DNA of 64,000 nucleotides from Paraphaeosphaeria minitans (Eukaryota; Ascomycota; Dothideomycetes; Pleosporales; Didymosphaeriaceae), in the NCBI GenBank assembly GCA_015832175.1, contig WJXW01000001.1:4836001-4900000 (forward strand), in the 5' to 3' direction. Shown in pieces: positions 12,399 through 24,143 of the stretch (position 1 is its first letter; every line of letters begins with the position of its first letter). The notes beneath the pieces are model-generated. The model was not told the origin of the DNA. It saw only the letters and a program-made list of their open reading frames with translations, and searched no databases. The translations under genes and the position numbers were made by a program.

Positions 12399-14691
12399 TC
12401 AAGCTTTTCCGCGCTTCGGGGTGGCCAAGAAGGCAAGCCGAGACTTGGTAAGAGAGCCTCCGCGTGGAGTGCGGCGGGGCAGCTTCGATGCGGGTTTCGA
12501 GGGTGTCTGTGGAACTTCTACCGGGGCGATCTTGACTTTTTTGGCAGAGCGTCCAGCGTCTGGCGCAGGCTCGCTGTTCTCCTTATCCGAACTCTCGGAG
12601 ACCGTGTCGAGCTTTCGCTTCTTGCCCTCGAGGAGGGACGAAGCGTCGCTCTTTCGAACCATGCGAATCGTCCCGGTTGAAGGCGGCCCGAAGCTAATCG
12701 GCTTGTCAGACTGGAATGAGAATGCAGCTGGTGTGTTCTCGGTTGCACCGCCGAAAGTGAGACGACGCGATGGCGAAGCAGAAGTCGACTCGTTGCCCTC
12801 AGGGATAGTGGGATATTCGACTGAGTTGCCCAGGCTGGGATAGATGATCGCCCCAGAGGGAACCTCGGACCCAGCACGCAGCTTCATCGGCGAGGGAGAC
12901 TTGCCAAGCTCGTCCCAGGTTGCTCGCTCCAGAGTGCTATTGGTGAAGTTGACCTGCTTTTTTACCGGTGCTGTCTTAGGCATCGCAGGAAGGACATGGC
13001 TCATGTTCAGTGCGGAAGGTGGAGACATGTGGGTGCCCGCAGCAATCTTTGTGGGATCATCGGAGAATTTGCGGCTCGGCGTGCGGAGGATGGACCGAAC
13101 GCGCTGCAGGGAGCTGCTTGTCTTGCGAATACCATCACGAACACCGTCCCTAACGGCGTTGCTGATGTTAGCAGGCAAGAACATGTTCTTCGTCGGAGAA
13201 GGTGTGCCAGCGTTTCTAGGCGAGAAGAGGTTCTTGGTCGACGGCGAACGCAGTAGAGACGGGCCTAGAGGGAATTTTAGCTTCGTATACTAATGTATGA
13301 AACGATCGGCTTACCTGGAATCATCGATTGAGACTTAAGCATCTTCACGCTCTGTGATCGCGCAATGGAAGACTTCGTCGGTGTCATCAGCCTATCTGCC
13401 AGTCGGGGCAAGCCCGTCTTCTTCCGAGCTGGTGTTGGGGTAGCAGCAGCAGGTATGTTCGGTGCAGGACCATCCCGAGAGATTGGGCGCGTGGTAGCAG
13501 CGTCGTCGGCTTCGGTGCGCTTGACACGCTTCGCGAAGGGATTGGCCTCTTGTGTTGGGCGAGAACCGTCACGAGGCGGCGGAATAGCTCGGACAGTTTG
13601 CGCCTGGGGAAGGCTGCTGCTCGACATATCCATCTTCGACTGAGTTCGCTTGAGCGGTGTAGGCGCAATCTTGGTTATGGTCTCTGCTACATCGACCTTC
13701 GACTGAGTGCGCTTCAATGCGGAAGTAGGAGCCTTGGGCATAGATTCCAGCAGATCCATCTTGGACTGCGTCCGCTTCAGTGTCTTCGGGGCCTTTGCGC
13801 TGGACTCGGCCTTTGAAAGGTCAGGCTTTGGTGACGAAGCCTGCAGTGCTTTGGCACGGAACACGGAGGGATGGTTTGCGATCGAGTCCATCTTCTTGAA
13901 CTGTTTCTGTGATTGCCCGTGTTAGCCTTGTCATCTATACCAAACCAACATCACGAGATTATACACATACCATGTGAATATCGCTAAAGCGCGCCATCTT
14001 TCCCTTAGGGGCAACGGTCTTGCGCTTGGGAGGCATGTCAACCGGCGCAGTAAACTCGTTTGCTTTGAAGAGACCTCGACCCTCTGTCGCTTGTGTGGTA
14101 TCCTTCAGGATCCGGCTCGAAGATGGGCTAAGAGAATTGAGAGGAGACTTGAACCGGAAGCGAAAACGAGTGTCTGGCGACACAACGTCTCCTTCTGGCG
14201 CCTTCCCTGGGGTCGCTTTGGTCGGAGTGTCCTGGCCAGCGCTCATGCCCATAGGCTTCGGCGGAGCTGTGTGTGCACCCAAAGCCTGGAAGCCGAGCCA
14301 ACGCGCTTCGTCAAGAAACTTGGCCGTGCTGGCGTGATGGTGCGCAGGATGCATTTCGGTGCCAGCCGGCTTGATCGGTATGCGATTGTTGGGGGTGCGG
14401 GAAGGCGTCGTGGCCGGCTGCAGGGGCTGCAAGGCCTTGGAAGCCTCTGCGGCGGGCTTCTGCGGGGTCTTCATCGTGGGCTCTTCGGCTTCTGCCACGG
14501 CGGGAAGTTGCTCTTGATCTGGCGATTGCTCGCGCGAGGGAGCCGTCTCCCAGCTGTCGCGGGAGTCGTCCGAGCGCGCGGATGTGGGCGCTGGCGATTG
14601 CTACAGGCGGTGAGTACACGCACGTAAACAAAACAAGGGAGGGTACGCGACGGCAGCATACCTTTTGGAGCCTGGCTGAACGCCGCGCCAT
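12399..14691 (-). CDS. Conserved Ser/Pro/Lys-rich, probably nuclear protein of unknown function
   Basis: Four exons on the minus strand: 14662-14691, 13971-14600, 13315-13906 and 12399-13264. All phases close and give 705 residues. The N-terminus is MARRSARLQK. A middle block reads FSDIHM-KQFKKMDSIANHPSVFRAK across intron 13907-13970. Three copies of a KRTQSKMD-type repeat follow (LKRTQSKMDL, LKRTQSKVDV, LKRTQSKMDM), then SPTKNMFLPANISN, RVRSILRTPSRKFSDDPTKIAAGTHM and VKKQVNFTNSTLERA. The C-terminus is basic (GGSLTKSRLAFLATPKRGKA). It is largely disordered, with many S/T-P sites and basic clusters, so a nuclear phosphoprotein is likely. I recall similar FKKMDSI and KIAAGTH blocks in proteins of other filamentous ascomycetes but know no function. 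A TCACGTG word (14860-14866) lies about 170 bp upstream. Confidence 0.75.
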
Positions 14692-17558
14692 AGTTTAGAT
14701 GTGCGATTAACGTCGAGTCAGGGATTTGCAGGCGTGCTAGGTCAAGGGCTGGTGCCGATTATATGTAGTGGCCTGTGGGACGTGGGGAGACCGGAACCCG
14801 TTCGTCATGTGCCAAGACGAAAGTAAACAAAACGGAAGACCCACATGCAAACACAGTGTCACGTGCTCGGCCCTGAACCTTGGAACGACCAGCTCATCTA
14901 ACGACAGACACAACGGACAACACCTCGTATTACCATGCTCTCTGCACTATCTGATACGTATGGTATTTGCCTGATCGTGCGTCGAGCAGCTACTCATGAC
15001 ACCGGTACTTAATTACTCGATTTACCGACTTCTGTTTGGCCGTACACTGCGAGTTGCGAGGTGTGATCTCTGTGCAATGTTATATTGTGTGTTGTCTTGT
15101 TGAAGTCCACCCACACCCGCGCAATACATTACCTAGGTAAGCGAACAACCTGCCTACACTCTTCTCATCTACAACCTACACAACTGTTCCGAACAGAATG
15201 TCTGGTGGAAAGCACAAGTTGGCACAGAACGTGATAGGACTCGAGTGTATAAAGGCGGTGGCTTTAAAGGTCGCGCATTCGTACATGATAATGCAACCAA
15301 TCCTAAGTTGAGCAAACAGTTTAGGTACCATGGAGTATTGTCTTGAGTCTATAGGACTCGGCTCGGAGGACTCGTCGTCTGCCGTCCACCCTCATTGACA
15401 CACGACCAGCACACGTACGATGCTGATGAAGCATTGCCTTTCACAGTGGTCGACAGTAAAAACTGGAGTTCCTTATGAGCACTTACGCCATGTTATCAAG
15501 TTGCACTTTTAAAGATGTATACCAGAGTGGTTCACAACATGATCACGGTACCTAGGTAGGTAGGGGCGCTCTAAAAGGTCTACCTAGTCATCTGAGCTGG
15601 CCACTGTGCTTCAGAAAGTCTTTGACCCACTACACACATCCGCTCAGGACCTCCCAAAGGCATCTGCGGCATCGCACGATGAACGTTCACATGTCAACAT
15701 CATGATGCCGTCTGCTGTACAAAGATATATTTCAAGGACATGGGAGGATACAGAACAGTTCCAACGCAGAGTCTTTCATCACAAGAGGTAAGTAAACACA
15801 CCCATCAGCGAAAGCTTCAGCACGAGAAGGTCGCAAAAGACGGTGCTCTGAGCTGGAGACACAGCGCCTCGATGCCGTGCAGTGCCATGGTGCCAGCGTC
15901 TCTTTCCCTTGGCCCCGCGCAGCAAAAAACCCCCGCTCGTAACGTTGTCTCGGGCACGTAGTAATCAGGCCGCAAGGCCCCCATCTCATCAATCACAGTA
16001 GCTGACACAGAAAATAGCAATGTCAGCACACCTCATCCTGTATAGCCCCAGACCACTATACATTTGTGAACTTGTAACCCAACAAGTCAGCGTGCATGTT
16101 CAAAGTAACTGTGGTAATCCGCCCCACGAATCCCCCCCCCTTTTTTTTCGTCAGCTACTGTAGACCTGCGAACCCCCCTCCATCTCATTCCCCATCTACC
16201 TAGTACCTACTCACTCGCTCCCCACAAGTCCCTTGTGCTGAACCTAAACCTGCGGCCCTTGGCACCGCATCTCCGCTCCCGTCCAGCGCAGTGCAGTGCC
16301 CAGCAACGCTCGGCAACACCCATCCTCAGCTCCGCCGGCTTCCGTCTCGGCGCACCAACACCTTCCCATACCTGCTTTGCTCCGTGCGAAAGCAGGAATC
16401 GTGGCTAGTAAAGCAGGAGCGTGGCTGGGGCTGCCAAGCAGCTTGCCTTTGCCGCGAACGCGAAGCGCTGCTGCTGAGCGGGTTTGCGGGGGAGAGAGGT
16501 GCTTGTTGGGACGTCACGGTGCAGGGCGCCACAGTGCGGCGCGAGGTAGTGAGGTGTGTGGCAGCGAGAGCGAGGGTCGGATGGGCGTGTTGGACGCGCG
16601 TGCAGGCATTAATTTATATTATTCGCCCCGACAGCATGTTGCATGGAGTACACACGTACAGTAGGTATGGCCGAGCAGCTTCGTCTCGAGCCGTCAAAGT
16701 GATATTGCTATTAGAAAGGAAGAATCACATTTGCGTAGGATACCTAGACAGACTTCGGTTCTGTCTCTCGCACGACATTGAACCGGAAGGTGCAGGTGAC
16801 ATGCATCATCGGGCCTAGCGGCTTGCCATTGCTATGGATGGTGTGATTGTAGACGTATTCTTCTTGAGGAGCGCTGCACAGCCTCCGGCCAAGCAATATC
16901 ATCTTCTTGGGGGATTCTTGGTGCCAAGGCACGGGGCTCGTCCCGCTGGGTGGTGCAGTGCAAGTTGGACAACTGGACAGTAGGTACCTAGTCTACTGAG
17001 CAATACGAGAAACAAGCCATGTGATCTTGATCGCAGTCCATGGCTGTAGAGGTGTTCTTACAAACGGCGAGTATCAAGTTGACATCGTGTGCGTGGATCT
17101 ACAGCGTTTCAATGCTTTGTGCAGCGGGATTGAAACGTGCCAACATGGAGGCATGCTCCACCTTGGAGTCGCGCGCGATTCGTGCAGTCGCATAGGAGGC
17201 AAAGTCACGATTGGTGTACTGCTCATGCAAGAGCAGACGTGCATAGGTAGGAAATGCAGGTGAGCTTGGAAATATACGAGACGAGTCCACAGATACAGCG
17301 TGTTACGATACTCTGTTCGGAAAGCATCTTTCCGCCGGCAGTTGCGACGGCCTGCAGTGTGTAAGTAGTGGCCCAGCGACATGCATCGGTTGCGAGATTG
17401 TTTGGCATTCGCATGTCGTTTCTCCCGAACGGTGCTGGTTGACAATCACGGTGTTGTTTGAAGTTGCTCCGGGCTGCAGGGCTGATTCGCAGGCACGCAT
17501 AGCCACGACTGAGACAGGCTCCACTACCTAGGGGTCAATGATGTCCACAGAGGAGAGC

Positions 17559-17618
17559 GTGGAGGGAACCGTGGAGGGAACCGTGGAGGGAACCGTGGAG
17601 GGAACCGTGGAGGGAACC
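17559..17618. repeat. 12-bp tandem repeat, five copies
   Basis: The unit GTGGAGGGAACC is repeated five times without error and then breaks down (GTGGATGGCATG). As 12 is a multiple of 3, every frame stays open, which creates spurious Val-Pro-Ser-Thr and Pro-Arg-Phe-Pro repeats on the minus strand. Confidence 0.9.
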
Positions 17619-17640
17619 GTGGATGGCATGTGCTCCAGGA

Positions 17641-18550
17641 CTTGGCCGAGGTCACCGACGAGCGAGCGAGCGAGCCCGTCAGCGGCCCGGCGAACTGGTG
17701 TCGGCGCGTCGACGTGACGGCCAACCAAAGCAGAGCGGGACGTCGTGTTGCGACGAGGGAGAGTCGGGACAGGCGGAACAATGAATGACGAGGGTTTCCG
17801 CTGAAGCCAAGTGGGCGGGCGACGTCTTGGGTGTTGTCGGACTTGGCCCAGGCGGAAGAGTTTCGGTTGGGTCTCAACGCTGATGGCCGGGCTGCGGAAT
17901 GGGCGGCCGAGGAAATCTTCTCGCAGCGCCGCCACCACGCGCGTAGACTATCTCGACTGTCGACTGTCGCCTCTCGCCTCTCGCCTCTCGCCTCGCGCCT
18001 CTCGCCTCTCTGCCATCTGTGGACGCTGCCTCTTCCGGTGCAGCGAGCCCACGGATGGCCGGAATGCGTCGCCCAGGCAGGCGCCGGCGGGGTAGGTGAG
18101 ACTTGCTGCAAGTGGGCGAATCGCCGGGGTGAGACGTCCACACGTCGCCTTTTACGCAGCGCCAAGCTCCATGGGGCCTTGGCGGTGTGTGAAAAGCGCT
18201 CGCGCAGCCCCTTTGGGTTTGGTGTGTCCTTTAGGCGCGTCCTGCCACTCGCCCTTCGCCCTTTTCGCCATGGCTGACGGGGGGCTGAGCGCCGGTCGTG
18301 CTATTTCTTGGGTGCTTTCCGGGACAAATTGGCGCCCAGATGATGCCCAGGTTTTCCTCCCCCGCTCATTTCATACTTCACACGGCCCTGCCCCCGTCCT
18401 CGCCTTCTTGACCTCTTTCTCCGCATATCGAGGCCCTGGGACGCGCTTTCCATTCACCCCGAGTGCGCCTTCTCTTTGAGCGCTGCTGCTGTTATCTAAG
18501 CACGCGCGAACCGACCATTCTCACTTTGTTTGGCTCTTCTCGTCGCCAAG
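17641..18550. promoter_or_regulatory. GCCAAG boxes upstream of pacC (candidate PacC sites)
   Basis: The PacC target 5'-GCCARG-3' occurs as GCCAAG at 17806-17811, 18161-18166 and 18545-18550 (plus strand), and as CTTGGC at 17641-17646 and 17842-17847 (minus strand). Two more lie further out (16433-16438, 16923-16928). The 18545 site is only 27 bp before the start codon. PacC control of its own gene is known in other fungi, so these are reasonable autoregulation candidates, but a six-base word will also occur by chance. Confidence 0.4.
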
Positions 18551-18576
18551 AACTCCCACCTCCACCGACCCCAGCC

Positions 18577-20548
18577 ATGGCAGAACAGCAACCTCAAGCC
18601 ACGGTGCCCCAGACGGCCGCTCCTCAGCAGCCCGCCATCGGCACCCCCACACAGCAGCCTGCCCAGCTCCCCCAGCAGTCCAACGCCGGCGCCACTGATT
18701 CCCTCGTCTGCCAGTGGCAGAACTGCGGCGAGCGCTGCCCGACCGCCGAGCAGCTCTATGTAAGTCGCTACCACGCCCACCCTCGCGCCCTCGAAAGGCG
18801 CGTCGCATCTTTCACGTGACTCATGGCTGATCGCGTCGCAGGACCACGTCTGTGAGCGCCATGTTGGCCGCAAGAGCACCAACAACCTGAATCTCACCTG
18901 CCAGTGGGGCAACTGCCGTACTACCACTGTCAAGCGCGATCACATCACCTCGCACATCCGCGTCCACGTTCCCCTGAAGCCGCACAAGTGCGACTTCTGT
19001 GGCAAGGCCTTCAAGCGCCCCCAGGATCTCAAGAAGCACGTTAAGACCCATGCCGACGACTCTGTCCTTCTGCGCTCACCTGAGCCGAACCGTGGCGGCT
19101 CTCACGGCGGACCCGGCTACCCAGGCCAGGGCGGCAAACGTAAGTGCTCTTCCTGGGCGTCTCGTGACCCATCCGGTCCCTATTCGTCGTCCACTCATGT
19201 TCTCGCATCTCTTTTCGAATCTAACATGCGCTCCACAGTGGTCGCTGACTTGCAGGCGCTTGCCGCTACAGCCAGCGGATATCAATATCCTGAAGGCGGT
19301 CTCGGTCCCAATGGAGGCTATGGCCAGCAACATCCCGGCGGTGCCCCGGCCGGATTTTACGGCGGACCTCCCCAGAACTCCGCATATGGCCCCGTGTACT
19401 ATGCTCTTAATCCTGCTCAGCAAAACCTGAACGACTCTTACGAGATCCGTAAGCGTGCTGCCTATGATGCCCTGAACGAGTTCTTTGGCGATGCCAAGCG
19501 CCGCGCCATTGACCCTGCCACGTACTACGATGTCGGCCAACGGCTCATGGGCCTTCAGGGCGTTCAGCTGCCCGTCATCGGTGCTGGTGGCTACCAGCAA
19601 GGCGGTATGTCTGAGTATGGACACGGAGGCACAATGATGGCGCAGGCGACCCACCCCCCGATGCACCCTTACTCGTTGCCGCTGCCCAACCTGCGCACCA
19701 AGAGCGATCTCCTCAACATCGACCAGTTCTTGGAGCAGCTTCAGAGCACTGTATATGAGAACCCCAACCATGCGGCAGCCGCTGGTGTGCAGCAAGCCGG
19801 TGCCCACTACGTCCACACTGGCGCCACGTACCGTTCCAGCCATTCGCCCCCAGGGCACCCATCCACGCATCCTCAGTCGTCACACGCCACTGCGGTCGCT
19901 TCGTCGAACACTGAAACTCCGGCACTGACTCCCGCCTCGAGTGTCATGTCGTACGCTTCTCAGCACTCGCCCGGTTCGCATCACTCCGGTAGCACCGTCT
20001 CTCCCACCACCAGGACGTCCATAGGTAGCATGTACCCCACGCTGCCTTCGGTCAGTGCCATGTCAGACATGTCAGCCGCTGCACCTTCAACGGGCTTGGC
20101 GCCTGCGTTTGATGCCGACGGTCGCCGGCGCTACTCTGGTAACCTTCTGCAGAAGGCAGCTCCAGACCGCCATGAGCACGATCAGATGGACACTTCTGAC
20201 GACATGGAAGACCACAAGCCTGCTCCTGAATCTGAGCAAGACGAGCTGCACCACAACGTCAACCAGCTGGCGATCCACTCGCCCAAGGTTGACCCTGCTC
20301 TGTCAATGCGCTCTCCAAGTGCTGTCTCGTCGGCATCTACCGAACAGCCTAATGAGACTTCTCAGCAGACGTGGGTAGAGAACATCCGTACCATTGAGAG
20401 GTTACGAGCGTACCTGAAGGAGAGGCTCGAGGCTCAAGACTTTGCTTCAGACGAGGAGGACATTAAGCACGAGGACGAGAGCAGAATGAGTGATGATGCC
20501 CGGGATCTGTACCCTGTGCTACGGGCTGTACAAGAGGGGCGGGAGTAA
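18577..20548 (+). CDS. pacC: PacC/Rim101 pH-responsive transcription factor
   Basis: Three exons (18577-18759, 18842-19139, 19239-20548) give 596 residues. PacC is the zinc-finger regulator of ambient-pH gene expression. It is activated at alkaline pH by C-terminal proteolysis downstream of the Pal pathway. The DNA-binding domain has three C2H2 fingers: C45-C50-H63-H68, C81-C86-H99-H103 and C111-C114-H127-H131. The diagnostic blocks [34 protein letters not shown] and [25 protein letters not shown] are present. Exon 3 holds the conserved [16 protein letters not shown] segment, long Ser/Thr/Pro-rich stretches, and a C-terminal [20 protein letters not shown] block with an acidic tail, as in other PacC proteins. 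It is somewhat shorter than the roughly 680-residue Aspergillus protein. The Gln/Pro-rich N-terminus starts at the first in-frame ATG after a stop-containing leader. Introns lie at the same kind of finger boundary as in other fungi. Confidence 0.96.
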
Positions 20549-21142
20549 ATGTTTTAATTCTTTCGAACAGTCAGTGCAAGTAACTCTGTAGGGTTCCGGT
20601 GTGGCATGAGGCGTTTAGGAGTTCTCTTGAACCTACGATATGACCAGAGGCTGGCGTCTCATGCAGGGTACGAAAGTGTTTCGTTGTTATCCCAATATCC
20701 TTGTTCACAGTTTCACACGATGAAGCTCAGAGTAGATCTTCGATGAATCTTTCTTTCCTCTTTTCAAAATGGAAATTGATCTTGGCCCGAGTGATGCTCT
20801 CAGCCGAACCTGTGAATGAAGGAATGTATGTCGTAAGCGACTTTACGTGCATGCCTTTTCGATGGCCAGCTCCTATGACTAATGCGGCTACCTCATACAA
20901 CTACGCCTTCACCCCACATTCACCTGGATCGTCCCCCGCGCTTGTGACGCGCGATCTCGGGCCGATCTACTTTACATGTATTGACATGGGTCGTCGCATC
21001 TCTCCTCTCGCGCCAGACTCTTGATTAAATCTTACCTTGCATCGAGTCCACCCAAATCTGTCCGCCCGCACGCAGGTTCAGCGATTGCGCATGCGCATGT
21101 GACATACGACCTCACAACTCTGAACCAAACGACTGAAAGATC
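20549..21142. other. Intergenic pacC to Par32-like gene
   Basis: The pacC 3' end and the promoter of the next gene share this spacer. Apart from ordinary AT-rich patches I see nothing. Confidence 0.5.
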
Positions 21143-21758
21143 ATGTCTGGCCGCGGCGGCGCAGGGAACACCACGCGGGCGCAGGAGCAGAGCAAGAAGG
21201 TCGTTGAGGTACGCACACTCTTCCGTGGCAGCGTCGCTTACCTACGCCGCGATCGCGCGACATCATTACCTACCTACCTACCTACCTGATGTGCATCCAG
21301 ATCCACCACTCACACCCAAACAGGACGTAGAAGCCCAGCGCACGCCCACGACTACCTCCCCGCCTCCCACCTCCGCACGCTCTTCCGCTGCACAACCCTA
21401 TGCCCACACCGGCCGCGGCGGCGCTGGAAACTGGTATGAGCCCTCCAAGCTAGCGAAAGACGGCACGTTCTCCTCGCCTTCGTCCGCGGACGCCACTGCA
21501 CCCCCCACCAACAATGCGAGGCCGAATGTGAGCATGCCGTGGCATCCCGATGGGCAGGATATGCCTGTGGGGCGGGCGGGACGGGGTGGCGCTGGGAATT
21601 TTGTGTGGAGGGATGAAGACGAGGAGGAGAGGAGAAGAGTGGAGGAAGAGAGGCGGAAGGGGAAGGTAAGTCAGAGCGTGGAGAGGGATGTCGAGGCGGG
21701 GTTGGCGAAGCCGCCGGGGGTGGTGTTTGGGGGTGTGAAGGCGGGGAGGGGATGGTAG
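21143..21758 (+). CDS. Par32-like protein with GRGGAGN repeats (DUF3602)
   Basis: Two exons (21143-21208 and 21324-21758) give 166 residues. The protein carries the repeated signature of the fungal DUF3602/Par32 family: SGRGGAGN at the very N-terminus, TGRGGAGNWYEPS in the middle and AGRGGAGNFVWRDE near the C-terminus, and it ends in VFGGVKAGRGW. In yeast, Par32 is a phosphoprotein that inhibits ammonium transporters when TORC1 is inactive. A role in nitrogen signalling here is by family only. A KDEEER-type charged helix follows the third motif. The intron (donor GTACGC, acceptor ACAG) contains a TACCTACCTACC microsatellite. The product is mostly disordered and has no membrane segment. Confidence 0.85.
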
Positions 21759-22976
21759 GCTGGGGAGGCACGAGGATACATGGAGGCGGCATGTATGAAC
21801 GCGATGTCCGAGACCTGCATCGGGAATAGCGGTCTTTCGCCGACACGGAATATAATAGCGGTATGTACCTACGTCTTAGCGGCACTTATTTGTGCATCTC
21901 TTAGTTGTCGACGCCACGTCCGGCTTAACCATTTACAAGTATCAAAACCTAGTTGCCTCTGGCGATCACAACCGCGAGGACACTTGCTCGATGGCACTCT
22001 AACAAGTAACCCCAAAACTGCCACGCGTACCTTGATTACGAATACAACTACCAGGTCGTCGATCCCGAGACACGACGTTGGCGTACTATCTCGTCAGACG
22101 CTGGCGTGCTGTTACTACGTAGGTAGTGCATGAGTTTACTTGGCTAGCTAACTTCGACTTCACTTTCACTCGCGTAATCTCAACCACCTCAACTAGCCGT
22201 CCTCGCTCCGGTTCTTGGTATGGCGGTTCGGGAGTTCCGCGCTTAGACCGATATGCTGTGGTACTTTGCGGCGGCCGCGGTGCGCGACTGCTTTCTTTGC
22301 TTTTCTCGGGCAAAAAGTCACACCTAGGGAAGTAAAGCCGCTTGAAAGTTGTTGACTCTCGCTGATGTACATTTTGCAGACTTGTTGAGAGAGAGTTTGC
22401 GTTGTTTGGCGCAGTGTGTCTTTTGATTGTCTCATTCGTTCTTAAGTAGTTCGGGGCTCAGTTGATATCTAGCCGTCCAGCTCAGGCCAGCGCCTTGACG
22501 GGTTGCATCTCTATGCACGTCTGAAGTCAGTATATCCAATTGTCGAAAGTTGTAACGGCGCCACTGGGGTCAGCGCCTTCACGGGGAACAGACTTTCGAC
22601 CAATTTCTTCCTTTGGGTGAGCACCTCGAGTAGGTAGCGCCCTTCCCCCGCTCCCCCCCCCCTTTTTCACCATGTCCACTGGTGGAAGCTTTCTCGGTTT
22701 TTTGGTAGGTGATGACAAGAAGCAGGAGCAACAATAACAGAACTTCTCGCGAGGAAGTTGCAATGAAAGACGTCGAGGTGTCCTGTTCACCGCGAAGGAG
22801 ACTAAACGGGGACTTGATCTGACTATGGCCGAGAAGAACGACTTTGAGGAAATGGGACTTTCAACGCAGCCACCACGAGCTTCTTTTCGCCGAGCTCGTG
22901 AAACACGAATGCGAATACGGGTACTGAATGTTTACGAATACGCTCATCTATCTATCTCACACCCCTCAGCCTACAC
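21759..22976. other. Intergenic between convergent genes
   Basis: About 1.2 kb between two convergent genes. It contains one CGTAGGTAG word and a short C-run (about 22655-22665) but no gene or repeat that I can support. Confidence 0.55.
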
Positions 22977-24143
22977 CTAACCATACGACCTCAGCAGATT
23001 CGAAACCGCAAAGTACGCCGGCTTCTTCGTGAAATCCGCGTCCCAGATATCCGCGTTGCCGAAGCCCGGGAACGTGCTCGGCACCCAGCTGACAGGGTCC
23101 CAGAAGTCCCACACGGTGATGCCGACGCAGTCGTCGGCGTCGAGGCACGCCCTGGTCGAGTTCGCGTACACGGCGGCTTGCTGCGCTTGCAGCGTGGCGT
23201 TGTCGGGCAGCTGGATGCGCACGTCGAGCTCGGTGAGGGCCGTCTCGACGCCGAGGTCGCTGAAGAGCTTGTGCGTTGCGAGCTGCTCGTCGTAGGTGGG
23301 GGCGCGGCCGACGGTGTAGTGCGCTTGGAGGCCGACGCCGTCGATGGGGATGTGGCGTTTTCTGAAGTCCTTGACTGGGTGGGTGGGTGGTTAGCTTCTG
23401 GGTTCGTTCCGTCTTTGCTGACTATGTGACGATAGGGAGATGTCGATCGACTTACCCATCGCAGCAACCGCGAGGCTCTTGTTACCCACCCGCTCGATCG
23501 CGTAGTCGTTGTAGTACAGCTTGGTTCCCGGCTTGGTGTACTTGCGCGCAAACTTGAACGCGAGCTCGATGTATTCCTTCCCAATGGTGTCCAACCAGAT
23601 ATTCTTCCTCAGACTCGCCACCGCATCGTCCTCAAAAGCTTCATTCACCACATCCCACGCAAAGCAGTCGTTGTAGTAATGCCTCGCCTCGTTCTTGATG
23701 TGGTTCTCGAGCACCTTGACCAGCTCCGGCTTCGTCCAGTTACGCCCCGTCAGCCACCCCGGCAGCTGATTATGCCAGACGAAGTTGTGGCAGCGCTTGA
23801 GCTGCCTAGCTTTGGTAGCGGGGACGGTGATTTGGTCGCCGAGCGTGAAATTGAACTTGTTCTGCTGGGGCTCGATGAGCTCCCACTTCTGGCCGTTGGA
23901 CGGCGTCACCTGTCCGAACTCGGACCGGTTGTGCGCGATGGCAATGTACGTCGGATTGTCGAGGACGACGTTGTCGATGGCGGTGCCGAAGTACTCGAGG
24001 CCCGCCTTCCGTGCGAGGACGTCGAGCCCGGGGTACTTGAGCGGCTTGGGCTTGTTGTGGTGGGGCTTGGTCCAGGGCCAGGGCCAGGTGGGGAGGGCGG
24101 TGGCCGCGGCGGGGACGGCCGCGAGGAGGAGCGTGGTCTTCAT
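22977..24143 (-). CDS. Secreted GH10 endo-1,4-beta-xylanase
   Basis: Two exons (23456-24143 and 22977-23374) give 361 residues. The enzyme hydrolyses internal beta-1,4 bonds of xylan outside the cell. A signal peptide (MKTTLLLAAVPAAATA) precedes a short Trp/Pro/His-rich stretch and a single GH10 barrel with no carbohydrate-binding module. Family motifs: FGTAIDN, HNFVWHNQLPGWL (substrate-binding His/Trp), the acid/base glutamate E168 in DVVNEAFED, NDYAIE, GVGLQAHY, and the nucleophile E278 in LTELDVR. ITVWDFWDPVSWVP and the YFAVSNLL end are typical. The intron has donor GTAAGT and acceptor CCAG, and splits a Val codon. Three N-X-S/T sites suggest glycosylation. Expression is probably under XlnR and pH control given the upstream sites noted separately. 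Confidence 0.96.

Larger units (their letters stand above)
14692..18576. other. Long divergent intergenic region upstream of pacC
   Basis: Nearly 3.9 kb separates two divergent genes. I see no gene I would defend. Features are CCTAGGTAGG words (15134, 15550, 16199, 16983, 17527), a C-run followed by a T-run (about 16131-16150), a 12-bp tandem repeat (17559-17618), a CTCTCGC-rich stretch (17965-18010) and several GCCAAG words. The minus-strand frame 17524-18165 is open only because of repeats and high GC. Confidence 0.55.

Noticed and set aside
17524..18165. 213-residue minus-strand frame upstream of pacC
   Set aside because: It is kept open by a 12-bp repeat and GC-rich Arg/Pro text; no start context or domain.
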